Part shown: one piece after another, positions 9,900 to 19,222 of the stretch
Layout: every line of letters starts with the position of its first letter
Position numbering within the stretch: position 1 is the first letter of the stretch
From: Sorangium cellulosum So0157-2
Lineage (GTDB): Bacteria > Myxococcota_A > Polyangia > Polyangiales > Polyangiaceae
Length of the DNA: 64,000 nt
Direction of reading: 5' to 3'
NCBI RefSeq assembly: GCF_000418325.1
Contig: NC_021658.1
Location: 11,732,001 to 11,796,000 of the forward strand
Made by a program: the position numbers and the translations under genes
The notes under the pieces: generated by a model
What the model was told of the DNA's origin: nothing
Database searches by the model: none
What the model saw: the letters and a program-made list of their open reading frames with translations, nothing else

Positions 9900-10835
9900 A
9901 TGGCGAAGCGCGACTACCTCAAGATCACGGACATGACCCTGGCCGAAGCGCACCGCGTGCTCAGGCTCGCCGCGCGCCTGAAGGAGGAGCCGAAGGGGCG
10001 GCGCGCGACGCTGCTCGCCGGCAGGTCGATCGCGGTCGTGCTGGAGAAGGCGAGCACGCGCACGCGCGTGTCGTTCGAGGTCGGCATCGCGCAGCTCGGC
10101 GCCCAGCCGGTCGTGCTGAGCACCCAGGGCAGCCAGCTCGCGCGCGGCGAGCCGATCCGCGACACGGCCCGCGTGCTCGCCCGGTACTGCGACGCGATCG
10201 CGTTCCGCACGTCGTCGACCGCGCGCCTGCTCGAGATGGCGGAGGCGAGCGTGCCGGTGATCAACGCGCTCTCGGACGACGGGCACCCGGTGCAGGTGCT
10301 CAGCGACATCTTCACGATCGAGGAGGCGCTCGCGGCGGGCGGGGACAGGACCGGCATCGCCGGCCGGCGCATCGCGTTCCTCGGCGACTGCTCGAGCAAC
10401 ATGGCGCGCTCGTGGCTCGAGGCGGCGCCGCTCTTCGACTTCCACCTCGTGCTCGCCGGGCCCGCGGGGTACATGCCGCCCGCGGACGAGGTCGCGCGGG
10501 CGCGGGCGACAGGCCACGTCACCCTCGTGAACGACCCGCGCGAGGGCGCGGCGGGGGCGGACGTGGTGAACACCGACGTGTGGGCGAGCATGGGCCAGGA
10601 GGGCGAGGCGGAGCGGCGCCGCGCCGCGTTCGCCGGCTGGACGGTGGACGCCGGGGTGATGGGCAAGGCCGCGCCGCACGCGATCGCGCTCCACTGCCTG
10701 CCGGCGCACCGGGGCGAGGAGATCGACGACGAGACGCTGGAAGGGCCGCGCTCGCGCGTGTGGGACCAGGCCGAGAACCGGCTGCACGTGCAGAAGGCGC
10801 TGATGCTCTGGCTGCTCGGCGTCGAGCTGGCCTGA
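9900..10835 (+). CDS. argF: ornithine carbamoyltransferase
   Basis: 311 residues. The ATG at 9900 (MAKRDYLKITDMT) fits family length; the frame is open farther upstream without homology. The carbamoyl-phosphate motif STRTR (about 51-55), the central FLGDCSSNMARSW segment in place of the more usual GDGNN, and the ornithine-site HCLPAHRGEEI near residue 264 are present. The enzyme makes citrulline from ornithine and carbamoyl phosphate in arginine synthesis in the cytoplasm. No other arg gene lies in the window, and the 234 bases separating it from rtcA suggest its own promoter. Confidence 0.94.
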   Translation: MAKRDYLKITDMTLAEAHRVLRLAARLKEEPKGRRATLLAGRSIAVVLEKASTRTRVSFEVGIAQLGAQPVVLSTQGSQLARGEPIRDTARVLARYCDAIAFRTSSTARLLEMAEASVPVINALSDDGHPVQVLSDIFTIEEALAAGGDRTGIAGRRIAFLGDCSSNMARSWLEAAPLFDFHLVLAGPAGYMPPADEVARARATGHVTLVNDPREGAAGADVVNTDVWASMGQEGEAERRRAAFAGWTVDAGVMGKAAPHAIALHCLPAHRGEEIDDETLEGPRSRVWDQAENRLHVQKALMLWLLGVELA

Positions 10836-11429
10836 GGCTCGGAACAGACGGAATCTGACCGCCGGACGACGGAGGTCAGACGGAGTCAGACGTACAGAGA
10901 GCGGGAGCGTCATCCAGCCCTCCCCTCGCCGTCATGAGCTGGGCACCGACGCAACAGGCAGTCGGGAACAGCCCTAGGTTCGACGCACGCCGACAGGCGA
11001 GCTCTTGCACGGCCTCATCCGACGCGACGCTCCAACGCGCTGCCGCGATCGACGCGCTGCTCCCAGCCGGGCGACGTGCGCGGAATGATCCGCTCGACCG
11101 ATGTGTTCGATCGCGCACGCGGTGAGTTCGTTCGTGGTGAACACGCCGCCGGGCTCTGGTGGGCAATCTCGCAGCGGCCATGGGGTCTCACCAGATACCG
11201 CACGATGTAACCGCGATGGGCGATCTCATCTGTGCTTGAGACCACATCGCTCGTTTCGGGATCGCCCCGGGGGACGACGAAGGGTTCTCCCCGATTGCGA
11301 CTCGGGCCGATGCGCTCCACTGTGGTGGTCCACGCGATGAGCTGTGCCAGGGTCGCTGTGAGCAGCGTCGCGGCGCGTGGCTGAACCGCATTTGACGTTG
11401 TTTCACAACGCAACGAAGGAGTTGCCACC
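10836..11429. other. long non-coding gap before BON-protein gene
   Basis: Almost 600 bases without a supported gene. Short frames on both strands have poor codon bias and no recognisable motif. Just after argF the segment 10850-10900 repeats short GTCAGAC/CAGACGG words. The right end carries the leader of the BON-protein gene. Confidence 0.4.
11396..11410. promoter_or_regulatory. inverted repeat before the BON-protein gene
   Basis: CGTTGT-TTC-ACAACG is a perfect inverted repeat with 6-base arms. It lies about 20 bases upstream of the start codon and overlaps a TTGACG hexamer at 11392-11397. It may be an operator, or a short hairpin next to the ribosome site GAAGGAG. Confidence 0.3.
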
Positions 11430-12521
11430 ATGCGAAATCGATTCGACAGGGATATGGATTACGGTCGAGACGAGCGCGGCTGGGACGAGCGCCAAGGACA
11501 GGGAGGGAGCTGGGACGAGCGCCAGGCACAAGGCAGCAGGTGGGACGAGCGCCAAGGACAGGGCGGAGGCTGGGACGAGCGCTACGGCCGGCCGCGCAGC
11601 AGCTTCCCGGAGCGCAGCTGGTCGCGCGACGAGCACCGCACCTCGGGCTACGACCAGGACCGCGGGCGCGCGATGCAGCGCGGCTACGGCGGCGAGCACA
11701 CCTACGACCAGGGCCGCTCCTCCGGTCGCGACGGCGGCTTCGACCGCGACTACAACCGCAGCTTCGGCGGCGGCGGCTATGGCCGCGACTACCGCGGCGA
11801 GCACGAGGGCAGCTTCGGCGGGTACGGCCGCGACTACCGCGGCGACTACAACCGCAGCTTCGGTGGCGAGTACAACAGGAGCTTCGGCGGCGGGTACGGC
11901 CGCGACTACCGCGGCGAGCACGAGGGCACCTTCGGCGGCGGATACGGCCGCGACTACCGCGGCGACTACAACCGCAGCTTCGGCAGCCCCTACGGCCGCG
12001 ACGAGAACCGCGGCTGGGGCCGCGACGAGGACCGCGGCTGGGGCCGCGAACAGGACCGCGAGTACGGCCAGGACTTCGTTCGCACGGTCCGCGACGCGGG
12101 CCGCTCCGCGATGCAGAACGTCAGCGGCGCGCTGAACAACATCGGAGAGCGCGTGCGCAGCGCGTTCGGCCGCGGGCCCAAGGGCTACAAGCGGTCCGAC
12201 GAGCGCATCCGCGAGGACGTCTGCGAGCTGCTCTCGGATCGCGACGATATCGATGTCAGCGAGGTCATCGTCCGTGTGCAGAACAGCGAGGTCACGCTGG
12301 AGGGCACGGTGAGCGAGCGCCACCACAGGCGCCTCATCGAGCAGATCGCCGAGAGCGTCCGCGGCGTGGAGGACGTGCACAACCAGATCCGCGTCAAGCG
12401 GGCCGCCGAGACGACGACCGCGACGGCGGGTATGACCGGCTCGACGACCGGCTCGACGGCCTCGACGGGCGCGCAGCAGAGCGCGTCTCGCCCCATGGCG
12501 AACGACGTCGCCCATCGCTGA
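11430..12521 (+). CDS. BON-domain protein with YGRDYRG-repeat tail
   Basis: 363 residues, preceded by a strong AAGGAG site. Residues about 1-225 are low-complexity, rich in Arg, Asp, Gly and Tyr. They hold WDER(Q/Y)GQG repeats and then YGRDYRG(E/D)(H/Y) and NRSFGG repeats, giving a flexible highly charged Tyr/Arg segment. After a short helix (NNIGERVRSAFGRG) comes a BON domain (about 250-325: DERIREDVCELLSDRDDIDVSEV...VTLEGTVSERHHRRLIEQIAESVRGVEDVHNQIRV). BON domains bind membranes or lipids and occur in OsmY-type stress proteins. There is no obvious signal peptide. A stress-linked role or condensate formation through the Tyr/Arg segment is inference. It converges on the downstream histidine kinase gene. 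Confidence 0.85.
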   Translation: MRNRFDRDMDYGRDERGWDERQGQGGSWDERQAQGSRWDERQGQGGGWDERYGRPRSSFPERSWSRDEHRTSGYDQDRGRAMQRGYGGEHTYDQGRSSGRDGGFDRDYNRSFGGGGYGRDYRGEHEGSFGGYGRDYRGDYNRSFGGEYNRSFGGGYGRDYRGEHEGTFGGGYGRDYRGDYNRSFGSPYGRDENRGWGRDEDRGWGREQDREYGQDFVRTVRDAGRSAMQNVSGALNNIGERVRSAFGRGPKGYKRSDERIREDVCELLSDRDDIDVSEVIVRVQNSEVTLEGTVSERHHRRLIEQIAESVRGVEDVHNQIRVKRAAETTTATAGMTGSTTGSTASTGAQQSASRPMANDVAHR

Positions 12522-12586
12522 CCTCGCCCGGCAACCGCGACGGCAGACCAGCGCAGCGCCGGCGCCGGCCGCAGGGCCTCGCCGGC

Positions 12587-15139
12587 TCACGGCCGGCCGG
12601 CGAGCTCCACGATCACCTTCACCAGGCCGGCGGGGTCGATCGGCTTGGCGACGTGCTTCTGGAAGCCGGCCGAGAGCGCCCTCCTCTGGTCCTCGATCCG
12701 CGCATAAGCGGTCAGGGCCACGGCGGGGATCCCCCGGATCGCGTCCCGGCCCGCCGCGCGCACCTGCCGTATCAGCGTGTAGCCGCTCTCCCCCGGCATG
12801 CCGATGTCGCTCACCAGCACGTCGGGCCTCAGCCGCTCCAGGACGCCCATGGCCTCGCCCATCGAGCCCGCCGTGGTGACCTGCGCGCCCGCGCCCTCCA
12901 GCAGGAACGCGATCATCTCGCGGGCGTCCGGCTCGTCGTCGACGAGGAGGACGTGGAGGCCGCAGAGCGGCGCCGGCTCCCCCTCCTCGAGCGCGACGCG
13001 CCACGGCGCGGGCGGCGGCTCCTCGCGCGCGCTGGAGGGCGCCGCGTTCAGGGGGAGCGTCACCGCGAACGTGGCGCCGCGGCCCTCGCCCTGGCTCTCC
13101 GCCTCCACCGTGCCCCCGTGCAGCTCGACGAGGTGGCGGACGATGGCGAGCCCCAGGCCGAGGCCGCCGTGCGCCCTCGTCGGCGAGGAGTCGCCCTGGC
13201 GGAAGCGGTCGAAGACATACGGCAAAAACGACTGGGCGATGCCCTTGCCGGTGTCGGAGACCGCGATCACGACCTGCGCGTCGCTCCGGCCCACCCGGAC
13301 CGTCACCCGACCTCGCTTCGGGGTGAACTTGACCGCGTTGGAGAGCAGATTCCACATGACCTGCTGGAGGCGGTCCGGGTCGCCGCTCATCTCGCCGGGC
13401 GCGTCGTCGAGCTCGACGCAGATCTCGATGTCCTTCGCCCTCGCCGTGGGCGTGAGGGTGTCCACGGCGGCCTCGACGACGGCCGCGACGTCGACCGCGG
13501 CCGTGTTCAGCCGCAGCTTGCCGGTGATGATCCGGGAGACCGTGAGGATGTCGTCGACGATCTGCGCCTGCGCGTGGGCGTTCCGCTCGATCGCCGCCAT
13601 CCCCTGCTTGACGCGGTCCGGGCCGAGCTCCCGCTCCTTGATCAGCCGCGCCCAGCCCAGGATCGCGGTGAGCGGCGTCCGCAGCTCGTGAGAGACCGTC
13701 GCGAGGAACTCGTCCTTCATGCGGTTCGCGTCCTCGGCCCGGAGGCGATCCTTCTCCGACTGGGCGAGCGCCTGCTGCTCGCGGCGGAGCAGGTCCGCGC
13801 GCTCTCGCTCGAGCTGCTTCAGCTCGGTGATGTCGACGACGGCGCCCGTCAAGAACAGCGGGGAGCCGCCCCGATCGAGGATGAGCCGCCCGCGGTCGTG
13901 GACCCACCGGATCGCCCCGTCGGGGCGGACGATGCGATGGATCATGTCGTAGACGTGCTGTTCCCGGAGGGTCCGCTGGTGGGCCGCCATCACCGCGTCG
14001 CGGTCCTCCGGGTGCACGCGGCTCAGCCAGTCGTCCATCGCCTGCGTCGTCTCGCGCTCTTCCAGGCCGAGGATGCGGTTGAGGCTCGCGTCCCTCGTAT
14101 CGGAGAGGGTGGTGAGGTCGATCCTCCACGTGCCCACGTCCGCCGCCCACGTGGCGAGCCGGAGCCGGTCCTCTCGATCCTGGAGCGCGCTCTCGATCCG
14201 GAACCGCTCGCTCAGGTCGACGGTCAAGCCCACCATGCGGATCGCCTCGCCGCGCGCGTCGCGGAGCACGGACCCGCGATCGAACACGTGGGCGACGGTG
14301 CCGTCGCCGCGGTAGACGCGGTACTGGTCCGACCAGCTGTCGTCGCTGCCGCGGAGGAGCTCCTCGAAGCGGCGCGCCACGCGATCGCGATCCTCGGGCA
14401 GCAGGCGGGTGAACCACCAGGCGCCCGTGGGCGACGTCTGCGCGGGAGCGTAGCGGAAGACCTCATGAAAGGTCTCGTTGCGCTCGACCTGGTCCGTCCG
14501 GAGGTCCCAGTCCCAGATCGGGTCCTTGACCGCTCGCGCGAGCAGGCGATAGCGCTCGCGCTGGACGTCCACCTCCAGGCGCGCGTCGAGCTCTCCCGCC
14601 GCGGCCTCGCCAGCGCGCTCGCCAGCGCCCTCAAGCACGGGAGGCGCCTGCCCGTCCGCGCTGGCGAGCGCCACCGCGGCCTGATCCGCGAGCGCCGCGA
14701 GCAACCAGGCATCCTCGTCCGAGGCCTGGCGGAAGCGCTCGACCGCGAGCACGCCGGAGATGCGGTCGTGGAGGATCAAGGGGGCGGCGACGACATGGGC
14801 CGACCCGTGCAACGCGCGCGCGACCCCCTCGTCGAAGCTCGGCAGCGGGCGGCCGCGGAGCTCGGCGACCAGCGCCGGGTCGAGCCCCAGCGAGGACCGG
14901 ACGACCGGCCGCCCCTCGTCGTCGTTCAGGATCAACACGGCCCTGCCGGCGCCGCCCAGCTGCCGCGCCGCCGAGAGGACGGTCTCCTGGATCTCGCGCG
15001 CGGAGCGCGCCACCGCGAGCGCGCGGCCGACCTCGGTCAGCACACGCACCTGCGACCGAGATCTGCTCTCGAGATCGATCACGGAGGAACGGGCCTCGGC
15101 CGGATAATACGGGAACTCTCGCCAATGGTGGATGTGCAT
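12587..15139 (-). CDS. GAF-PAS-PAS hybrid sensor histidine kinase
   Basis: 850 residues from the ATG at 15139 (MHIHHWREFPYY); the open frame farther upstream is not protein-like. Domains in order: GAF (about 30-170), two PAS/PAC units (about 198-320 and 326-450; the first has WDWDLRTDQVERN), HisKA with phospho-acceptor His in SHELRTP (about 483), HATPase_c (about 583-700; LLSNAVKF, DTGKGI, GGLGLGLAIV), and a C-terminal receiver (about 729-850) with acidic pocket VDDE, phospho-acceptor Asp in VSDIGMP, and the KPID lysine. No membrane span is seen, so it is a cytoplasmic sensor of a small ligand or redox state. The attached receiver points to intramolecular phosphotransfer. No partner regulator lies nearby. 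Confidence 0.95.
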   Translation of the reverse strand: MHIHHWREFPYYPAEARSSVIDLESRSRSQVRVLTEVGRALAVARSAREIQETVLSAARQLGGAGRAVLILNDDEGRPVVRSSLGLDPALVAELRGRPLPSFDEGVARALHGSAHVVAAPLILHDRISGVLAVERFRQASDEDAWLLAALADQAAVALASADGQAPPVLEGAGERAGEAAAGELDARLEVDVQRERYRLLARAVKDPIWDWDLRTDQVERNETFHEVFRYAPAQTSPTGAWWFTRLLPEDRDRVARRFEELLRGSDDSWSDQYRVYRGDGTVAHVFDRGSVLRDARGEAIRMVGLTVDLSERFRIESALQDREDRLRLATWAADVGTWRIDLTTLSDTRDASLNRILGLEERETTQAMDDWLSRVHPEDRDAVMAAHQRTLREQHVYDMIHRIVRPDGAIRWVHDRGRLILDRGGSPLFLTGAVVDITELKQLERERADLLRREQQALAQSEKDRLRAEDANRMKDEFLATVSHELRTPLTAILGWARLIKERELGPDRVKQGMAAIERNAHAQAQIVDDILTVSRIITGKLRLNTAAVDVAAVVEAAVDTLTPTARAKDIEICVELDDAPGEMSGDPDRLQQVMWNLLSNAVKFTPKRGRVTVRVGRSDAQVVIAVSDTGKGIAQSFLPYVFDRFRQGDSSPTRAHGGLGLGLAIVRHLVELHGGTVEAESQGEGRGATFAVTLPLNAAPSSAREEPPPAPWRVALEEGEPAPLCGLHVLLVDDEPDAREMIAFLLEGAGAQVTTAGSMGEAMGVLERLRPDVLVSDIGMPGESGYTLIRQVRAAGRDAIRGIPAVALTAYARIEDQRRALSAGFQKHVAKPIDPAGLVKVIVELAGRP

Positions 15140-15282
15140 CCCTGACCGGACCCGTCGAGCACGCTCGGCGCCCGACGCAGCCACGCCAGAGCGCGAGCAG
15201 GCGGTATACCTCTTGTGAAACTGTAATAGGAGGGCGCGGACATGCGCGCCAGCCAGGCCGAGGACAACCGTGCGCACAAAAC

Positions 15283-15882
15283 TTGGCCCGGGGTCTGGAT
15301 TCCTGCGCAAACCCGCGCTGCGTGGAATTCCGCGACATCCCGCCGGAGCTCCTCCTGGCCGTGGCCGGCGCGGCGCTCTTCTTCGGGCTGGTCCAGACGC
15401 TCCGGCTCGCGTGGCGGAGCGCCCGGCAGCGGCGCCGGCTCGAGCGCTGCCGGGAGCAGGGCGCCGCGGGGGAGGCGCGCGCCGAGGCGCTCCTCCGCGA
15501 GCTCGGGTACACGATCGTTGGCCGGCAGGTCGCGGTCTCCTATGGAGTCCAGATCGACGGCGAGCCGTTCACCGTCGGGCTCCGCGCCGACTACCTCGTG
15601 GCGCACGGCCAGAGGCGGTATGTCGCCGAGGTGAAGACAGGCCGGCTCGCGCCTCGCATCGACACGCCGGCCACGCGGCGGCAGCTGCTCGAGTACCGGC
15701 TCGCGTTCGACGTCGACGGCGTGCTCCTGGTCGACGCGGAGTCCCGGCGGGTGCGGTCGGTGGTGTTCCCGCTGCCCGCCGGCGCCGCGGGGCGCGAGCC
15801 CCCCGGCGCGCGCCTCGCGTGGTTCCTCGCGGCGGTCGTGGCGGGCCTCGTGGCCGCGATGGCGGCGCGCGCGAGCTGGTGA
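15283..15882 (+). CDS. membrane-tethered PD-(D/E)XK nuclease-like protein
   Basis: 199 residues if begun at TTG 15283; GTG at 15322 (VEFRDIPPELLLAV) is an equally good start. A membrane span lies near the N-terminus (LLLAVAGAALFFGLVQTL) and another at the C-terminus (AWFLAAVVAGLVAAMAA). Between them is a restriction-endonuclease-like fold: an EARAEALLRELGY helix, VGLRADYLV with the catalytic Asp, then YVAEVKTG, the E-x-K motif. The Gly-Glu-x-x-Ala-Glu helix resembles NERD/Holliday-resolvase-like nucleases. Such membrane-bound nuclease domains are known but poorly understood; competence, phage defence or envelope stress are guesses. It converges with the MYXO-CTERM gene. Confidence 0.7.
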   Translation: MARGLDSCANPRCVEFRDIPPELLLAVAGAALFFGLVQTLRLAWRSARQRRRLERCREQGAAGEARAEALLRELGYTIVGRQVAVSYGVQIDGEPFTVGLRADYLVAHGQRRYVAEVKTGRLAPRIDTPATRRQLLEYRLAFDVDGVLLVDAESRRVRSVVFPLPAGAAGREPPGARLAWFLAAVVAGLVAAMAARASW

Positions 15883-15903
15883 CGCGGGCGCGCGGCGCCG
15901 CCG

Positions 15904-17676
15904 CTACAGCGCGGCGCGAGGACCGCGCCGGCGGCCGGCGAGCAGCAGCAGACCGAGGCCGAGCAGGCCGAGGCGGGCCGGCGAGCCCTCGAACGTCGCG
16001 CCCGCGCGGCAGGCGCAGGACGAGTCGGGCTTGGGAACGAAGCCGCCGTCCCCGCCGCCCGCGCCAGCGCCCGCGCCAGCGCCGGCGCCCGAGGTCGGAT
16101 CCAGCGGATCGTCCAGGAACAGGCCGCCTCCGTCCTGGCCCCCGCTCGAGGCCGTGACGCCGCCGTTGACCGGCGGATCGCCGCAGAACCCGCGGACGCA
16201 CGGCGCGTTGCCGGGGCAGACGACGCCCGCGCACGCGTCGGTGCAGCTCCCGCCGATGCAGAGCTGCCCTTCAGCACAGGTCACGCCATCGCAGCCGGCG
16301 TCGACGCATCGGCCGTCCGCCGCCGAGCACGTCTTGCCCTCGGGGCAGGTGCGGCAGCCGCAGTTCGACTGGCAGATGCCGCGCTCGCAGACCGCGCCCT
16401 CCTCGCACTCGATCTGGGCGCAGAGATCCACGCACCGCCCGAGCTGGCACTCCTGATTGGCCGGGCAGATGACGCCGTCGCACCCGCCCACGCAGGTGCC
16501 GCCGATACAGACCTGGCCGCCCTCGCACGCCACGCCCACGCACGCCTGCTCCACGCAGAGGCCTTCCTCGCAGACGAGGCCCTGGTCGCAGACCACCTCG
16601 CCGCGGCCGCAGTACGGCACGCACGAGCCGCGGTTGCACACGAGGCCGTCCGCGCAGAGCCCCTCGCCGTTGTCGACCTCGCCGTCGCAGTCGTTGTCGA
16701 TGTTGTCGCAGCGCTCGCTCTGCTCGCCGGGCTCGAGGACCCTCAGGCACTCGGTCTCGCCCTCGGTCGCGCACCCCGTCCTCCCCACGGCGCACGCGCC
16801 CTGCAGCCCCGTGTCGCAGATCTGGCCGCCGCCCTGGCAGGTCACCCCCGTGATGTAATAAACGAAGTCGTTGAAGTCGCCGTCGTTCTCGTACCCGCCC
16901 TGGCTCCCCTTCCAGCTCGTCGGGGTCACGGGCAGGTCCTCGAAGGCGACATAGAACGCGTCGGGCGAGGCCGTCGACGTGTAGATCAGCGTCGTCACCC
17001 ACGGCTCGTTCGGCGTGCAGCTCGTGCAGACCGTGTTGAGCTCGCGCTGCGAGAACTTCGTCTGGGTGCAGTAGGTGCCCGCCTTGCCGATCAGCGCGAA
17101 GCCGACCAGGCCGCCGTCGTACCGCGGGTCGTTGCGGATGTCGGCCGCCGAGAACTGGGTCGGCGTCCAGTCGTGCTGCCCCGCCTGGGTGGTCATCATC
17201 GTGGCCAGCGGGCAGAAGTCGTTGTCCTCGCACCGGAACGCCACCGACGTGTCCGCGGGGATCAGCTCGTAGATCTCGTTGTCCGGCGGGCGCGCGCCGC
17301 TCGCCGTCGCGTTGTACCAGCCGAACGCGACCTTGCACCCGCCCCCGCGCAGCACCAGCTCTCCCGTGAACCCGCAGAGCGGCGAGAAGACGCCCGGCTC
17401 CGTGCTCGCGTCCGCCACGGGATCGATGTCCTCCCCCCGGTACATGAAGAGCCCATCGAGCGTGACGGCGTTGTCCGGGAACCCGCGGCCCCGCACGAGG
17501 CCGAGCTCGGCCTCTCTGACCGGCGTGGGAAGCTCCGTGCCGTCCAGCTGCTCCACCGCGGCGCTCGCGGGTACAGCCCCCGCGAGCGGCGCGAGCAAGA
17601 GGGACAAAGAGAGCGCGGCTCGAACCGCGCGTCGGCGAGATACCATGAGATAAGGCGTTTGCGGCATGTGCGCCAC
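15904..17676 (-). CDS. MYXO-CTERM Cys-rich surface protein with DUF4114-like domain
   Basis: 590 residues. I chose GTG at 17676 because a GAGGAGG site lies 7 bases upstream; ATG at 17667 or 17646 also work. A signal peptide (LSLSLLLAPLAGAVPASA) precedes a beta-rich domain whose WKGSQGGYENDGDFNDFVYYI ending matches DUF4114. Then come many Cys-rich knots of the type CxxGxxCxxGxCV (about 300-520), a Gly/Ala stalk, and the MYXO-CTERM tail: a Cys (CACRAG), a hydrophobic span LGLLGLGLLLLAG and an Arg-rich end. The tail directs sorting to the cell surface in Myxococcota, so this is a probable outer-surface adhesin or matrix protein. The stop is TAG. Confidence 0.9.
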   Translation of the reverse strand: MAHMPQTPYLMVSRRRAVRAALSLSLLLAPLAGAVPASAAVEQLDGTELPTPVREAELGLVRGRGFPDNAVTLDGLFMYRGEDIDPVADASTEPGVFSPLCGFTGELVLRGGGCKVAFGWYNATASGARPPDNEIYELIPADTSVAFRCEDNDFCPLATMMTTQAGQHDWTPTQFSAADIRNDPRYDGGLVGFALIGKAGTYCTQTKFSQRELNTVCTSCTPNEPWVTTLIYTSTASPDAFYVAFEDLPVTPTSWKGSQGGYENDGDFNDFVYYITGVTCQGGGQICDTGLQGACAVGRTGCATEGETECLRVLEPGEQSERCDNIDNDCDGEVDNGEGLCADGLVCNRGSCVPYCGRGEVVCDQGLVCEEGLCVEQACVGVACEGGQVCIGGTCVGGCDGVICPANQECQLGRCVDLCAQIECEEGAVCERGICQSNCGCRTCPEGKTCSAADGRCVDAGCDGVTCAEGQLCIGGSCTDACAGVVCPGNAPCVRGFCGDPPVNGGVTASSGGQDGGGLFLDDPLDPTSGAGAGAGAGAGGGDGGFVPKPDSSCACRAGATFEGSPARLGLLGLGLLLLAGRRRGPRAAL

Positions 17677-17899
17677 TGTACACCTCCTCGTGAGCGCTGG
17701 GGGTAGATGATTCCATAGCTCCGCCCCATCGAAATGTTGCAGCCCAGTTGTTCGTGTGCCGCCGTGCGCGCCTGTTTTGACGCACGCTGTCACCGTAGCG
17801 CACGGAGTCGCGCCGGCTGTCAGGGGCGTTTTCTGCTGCCGCTCCGGGCTGGGAAGCAACAGCCTACTTGACGCTCTCCCGCAGCGCGGCGGGGGGTAG

Positions 17900-18050
17900 T
17901 TGCGGCGGAGCGCGGCGCCGGCGAGCGTGCGAGAGCGTTTCCGGCCGGAGCTCGTGAACCGCATCGACCACGTGGTGCAGCTCCGCAGCGTCGGGCGGGA
18001 CAGCGCGGCCGGGCTCGCGCTGCGGTTCGCGTCGCGCGGCGGTCCGGGGC
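17900..18050 (+). pseudogene. fragment of a Clp-type AAA+ ATPase
   Basis: In one plus frame this stretch reads VRERFRPELVNRIDHVVQLRSVG, which closely fits the ClpA/ClpB box FRPE(F/L)xNRIDxVVxF that follows the second AAA+ module. Nothing before or after it continues the homology, and no start codon or upstream half is present. It is read as a stranded remnant of a clpB/clpA-like gene in the gap between two minus-strand genes. The short matched length keeps confidence modest. Confidence 0.5.
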
Positions 18051-18100
18051 GCGGCTGCGGCGGGGCGGGCGCGGCCCTCGCCGAGCGGCTGCCGCCGCGC

Positions 18101-19222
18101 TCAGCGCGGTTCGGCGGGCGGTTCCGCCGCGGGCCCGGGCTCTCCGTGGACGACGGCCCACACGAACTCCGGGATGAGCGCGAGCGAGTGCTGATCTTGC
18201 GTTACGCCGACGAGGCCGCTGATGAACTCCAGGGCGTGCTCCTGGCGCTGCGCATCGATGAACCGCAAGGGCACGCTGGTCAGCCCGGGCGGGAGCCGAG
18301 CGAGCCCGGGCCCCTCCGGCTTCGCCAGCGCGGCGAGCGGGTTGCGCCGGGCCTCCGCGGCCCGCCACCGTTCGAGCCAGCCGTCGAGGGCCGTGTTCGG
18401 AACGAAGTGGTCGGCAGGCCAGGCGCGCAGGTAGGGGAAGAGCACGTGGATCCACCCGGTGAGCTCGTCCGCGGCGTTCTCGTAGCGGAAGAAGGCGCGC
18501 CAGAACGCCGGATCCTGACGGCCCTCCGCCGCGGCGACGAGCTGGTCGAGCACCGGCAGGAGGACATGCGTCCAGCGCTCCGCGCCGAACGGGGCGAACG
18601 CCGCCGCGCGGTGGCGCACCCAGCGCCAGTCGTCCGCCGTGCCGAGCAGGTAGATGCGCGGGATTCCGGCGTTCGGAAAGCTCATGTCCGCGGGGAAGGG
18701 CGGCTGCCACTCGAAGTGCGGCACGTACGGCGTCATGACCGTGAGCTCCGACGCCACGCGCTCCACTGGCCCCGTGGTCGAGAAGCTGGCCGTCACGAGC
18801 TCCCGCAGCGTGCCGACCCGCTCGGCGATCTGGGCGGAGAAGTCCGAGAACGCGACGGGCCACGGGTTCACCTGGCCAAGCGTGAAATCCGGCCGGTCGA
18901 TCCTCAGCTCGAAGTCGCCGTCCTCGAGGAGGACCTGGCGCCGCTGCTCCTCGTTCGCGGCGACGTGGAGCGTGAACCCCCGGGCCAGGCAGAACCAGAT
19001 CACGTCGGGCGAGAGCACGAGGGGGTAGCGCTGGGTGAAGGACATGTACGCCGCCTGGACGAGCGGGTGCACGTCCGTGCGTCCGACGATGGGCAGGCGA
19101 TGGCGGTACGCGGCCTCGACGGGGGAGACGAGCAGGCTCTGCACCGTCGATTCCTCGTCGAACGCGGGCAGCGGCGCCGTCGCAGGCTCGAAGTCGGTGA
19201 CGGCGATGGTCGTGATGCTCAT
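18101..19222 (-). CDS. DUF4419 protein
   Basis: 373 residues from the ATG at 19222, with a GCGAGGA site upstream. It carries the conserved blocks of DUF4419: HPLVQAAYMSFTQRYPLVLSPDVIWFCLARGF (about residues 52-85), the PYVPHFEWQPPFP region, IPRIYLLGTADDW, and ELTGWIHVLFPYL near residue 260. The family occurs in bacteria and fungi; its biochemical role is unknown. No signal peptide or membrane segment is seen. It is divergent from the giant modular reading frame, 551 bases away, so a shared control region is possible. The Pro-rich C-terminal tail is not part of the domain. Confidence 0.85.
   Translation of the reverse strand: MSITTIAVTDFEPATAPLPAFDEESTVQSLLVSPVEAAYRHRLPIVGRTDVHPLVQAAYMSFTQRYPLVLSPDVIWFCLARGFTLHVAANEEQRRQVLLEDGDFELRIDRPDFTLGQVNPWPVAFSDFSAQIAERVGTLRELVTASFSTTGPVERVASELTVMTPYVPHFEWQPPFPADMSFPNAGIPRIYLLGTADDWRWVRHRAAAFAPFGAERWTHVLLPVLDQLVAAAEGRQDPAFWRAFFRYENAADELTGWIHVLFPYLRAWPADHFVPNTALDGWLERWRAAEARRNPLAALAKPEGPGLARLPPGLTSVPLRFIDAQRQEHALEFISGLVGVTQDQHSLALIPEFVWAVVHGEPGPAAEPPAEPR

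Noticed and set aside
10876..11431. Several small frames on both strands after argF
   Set aside because: No family resemblance, poor third-position GC bias and no ribosome sites.
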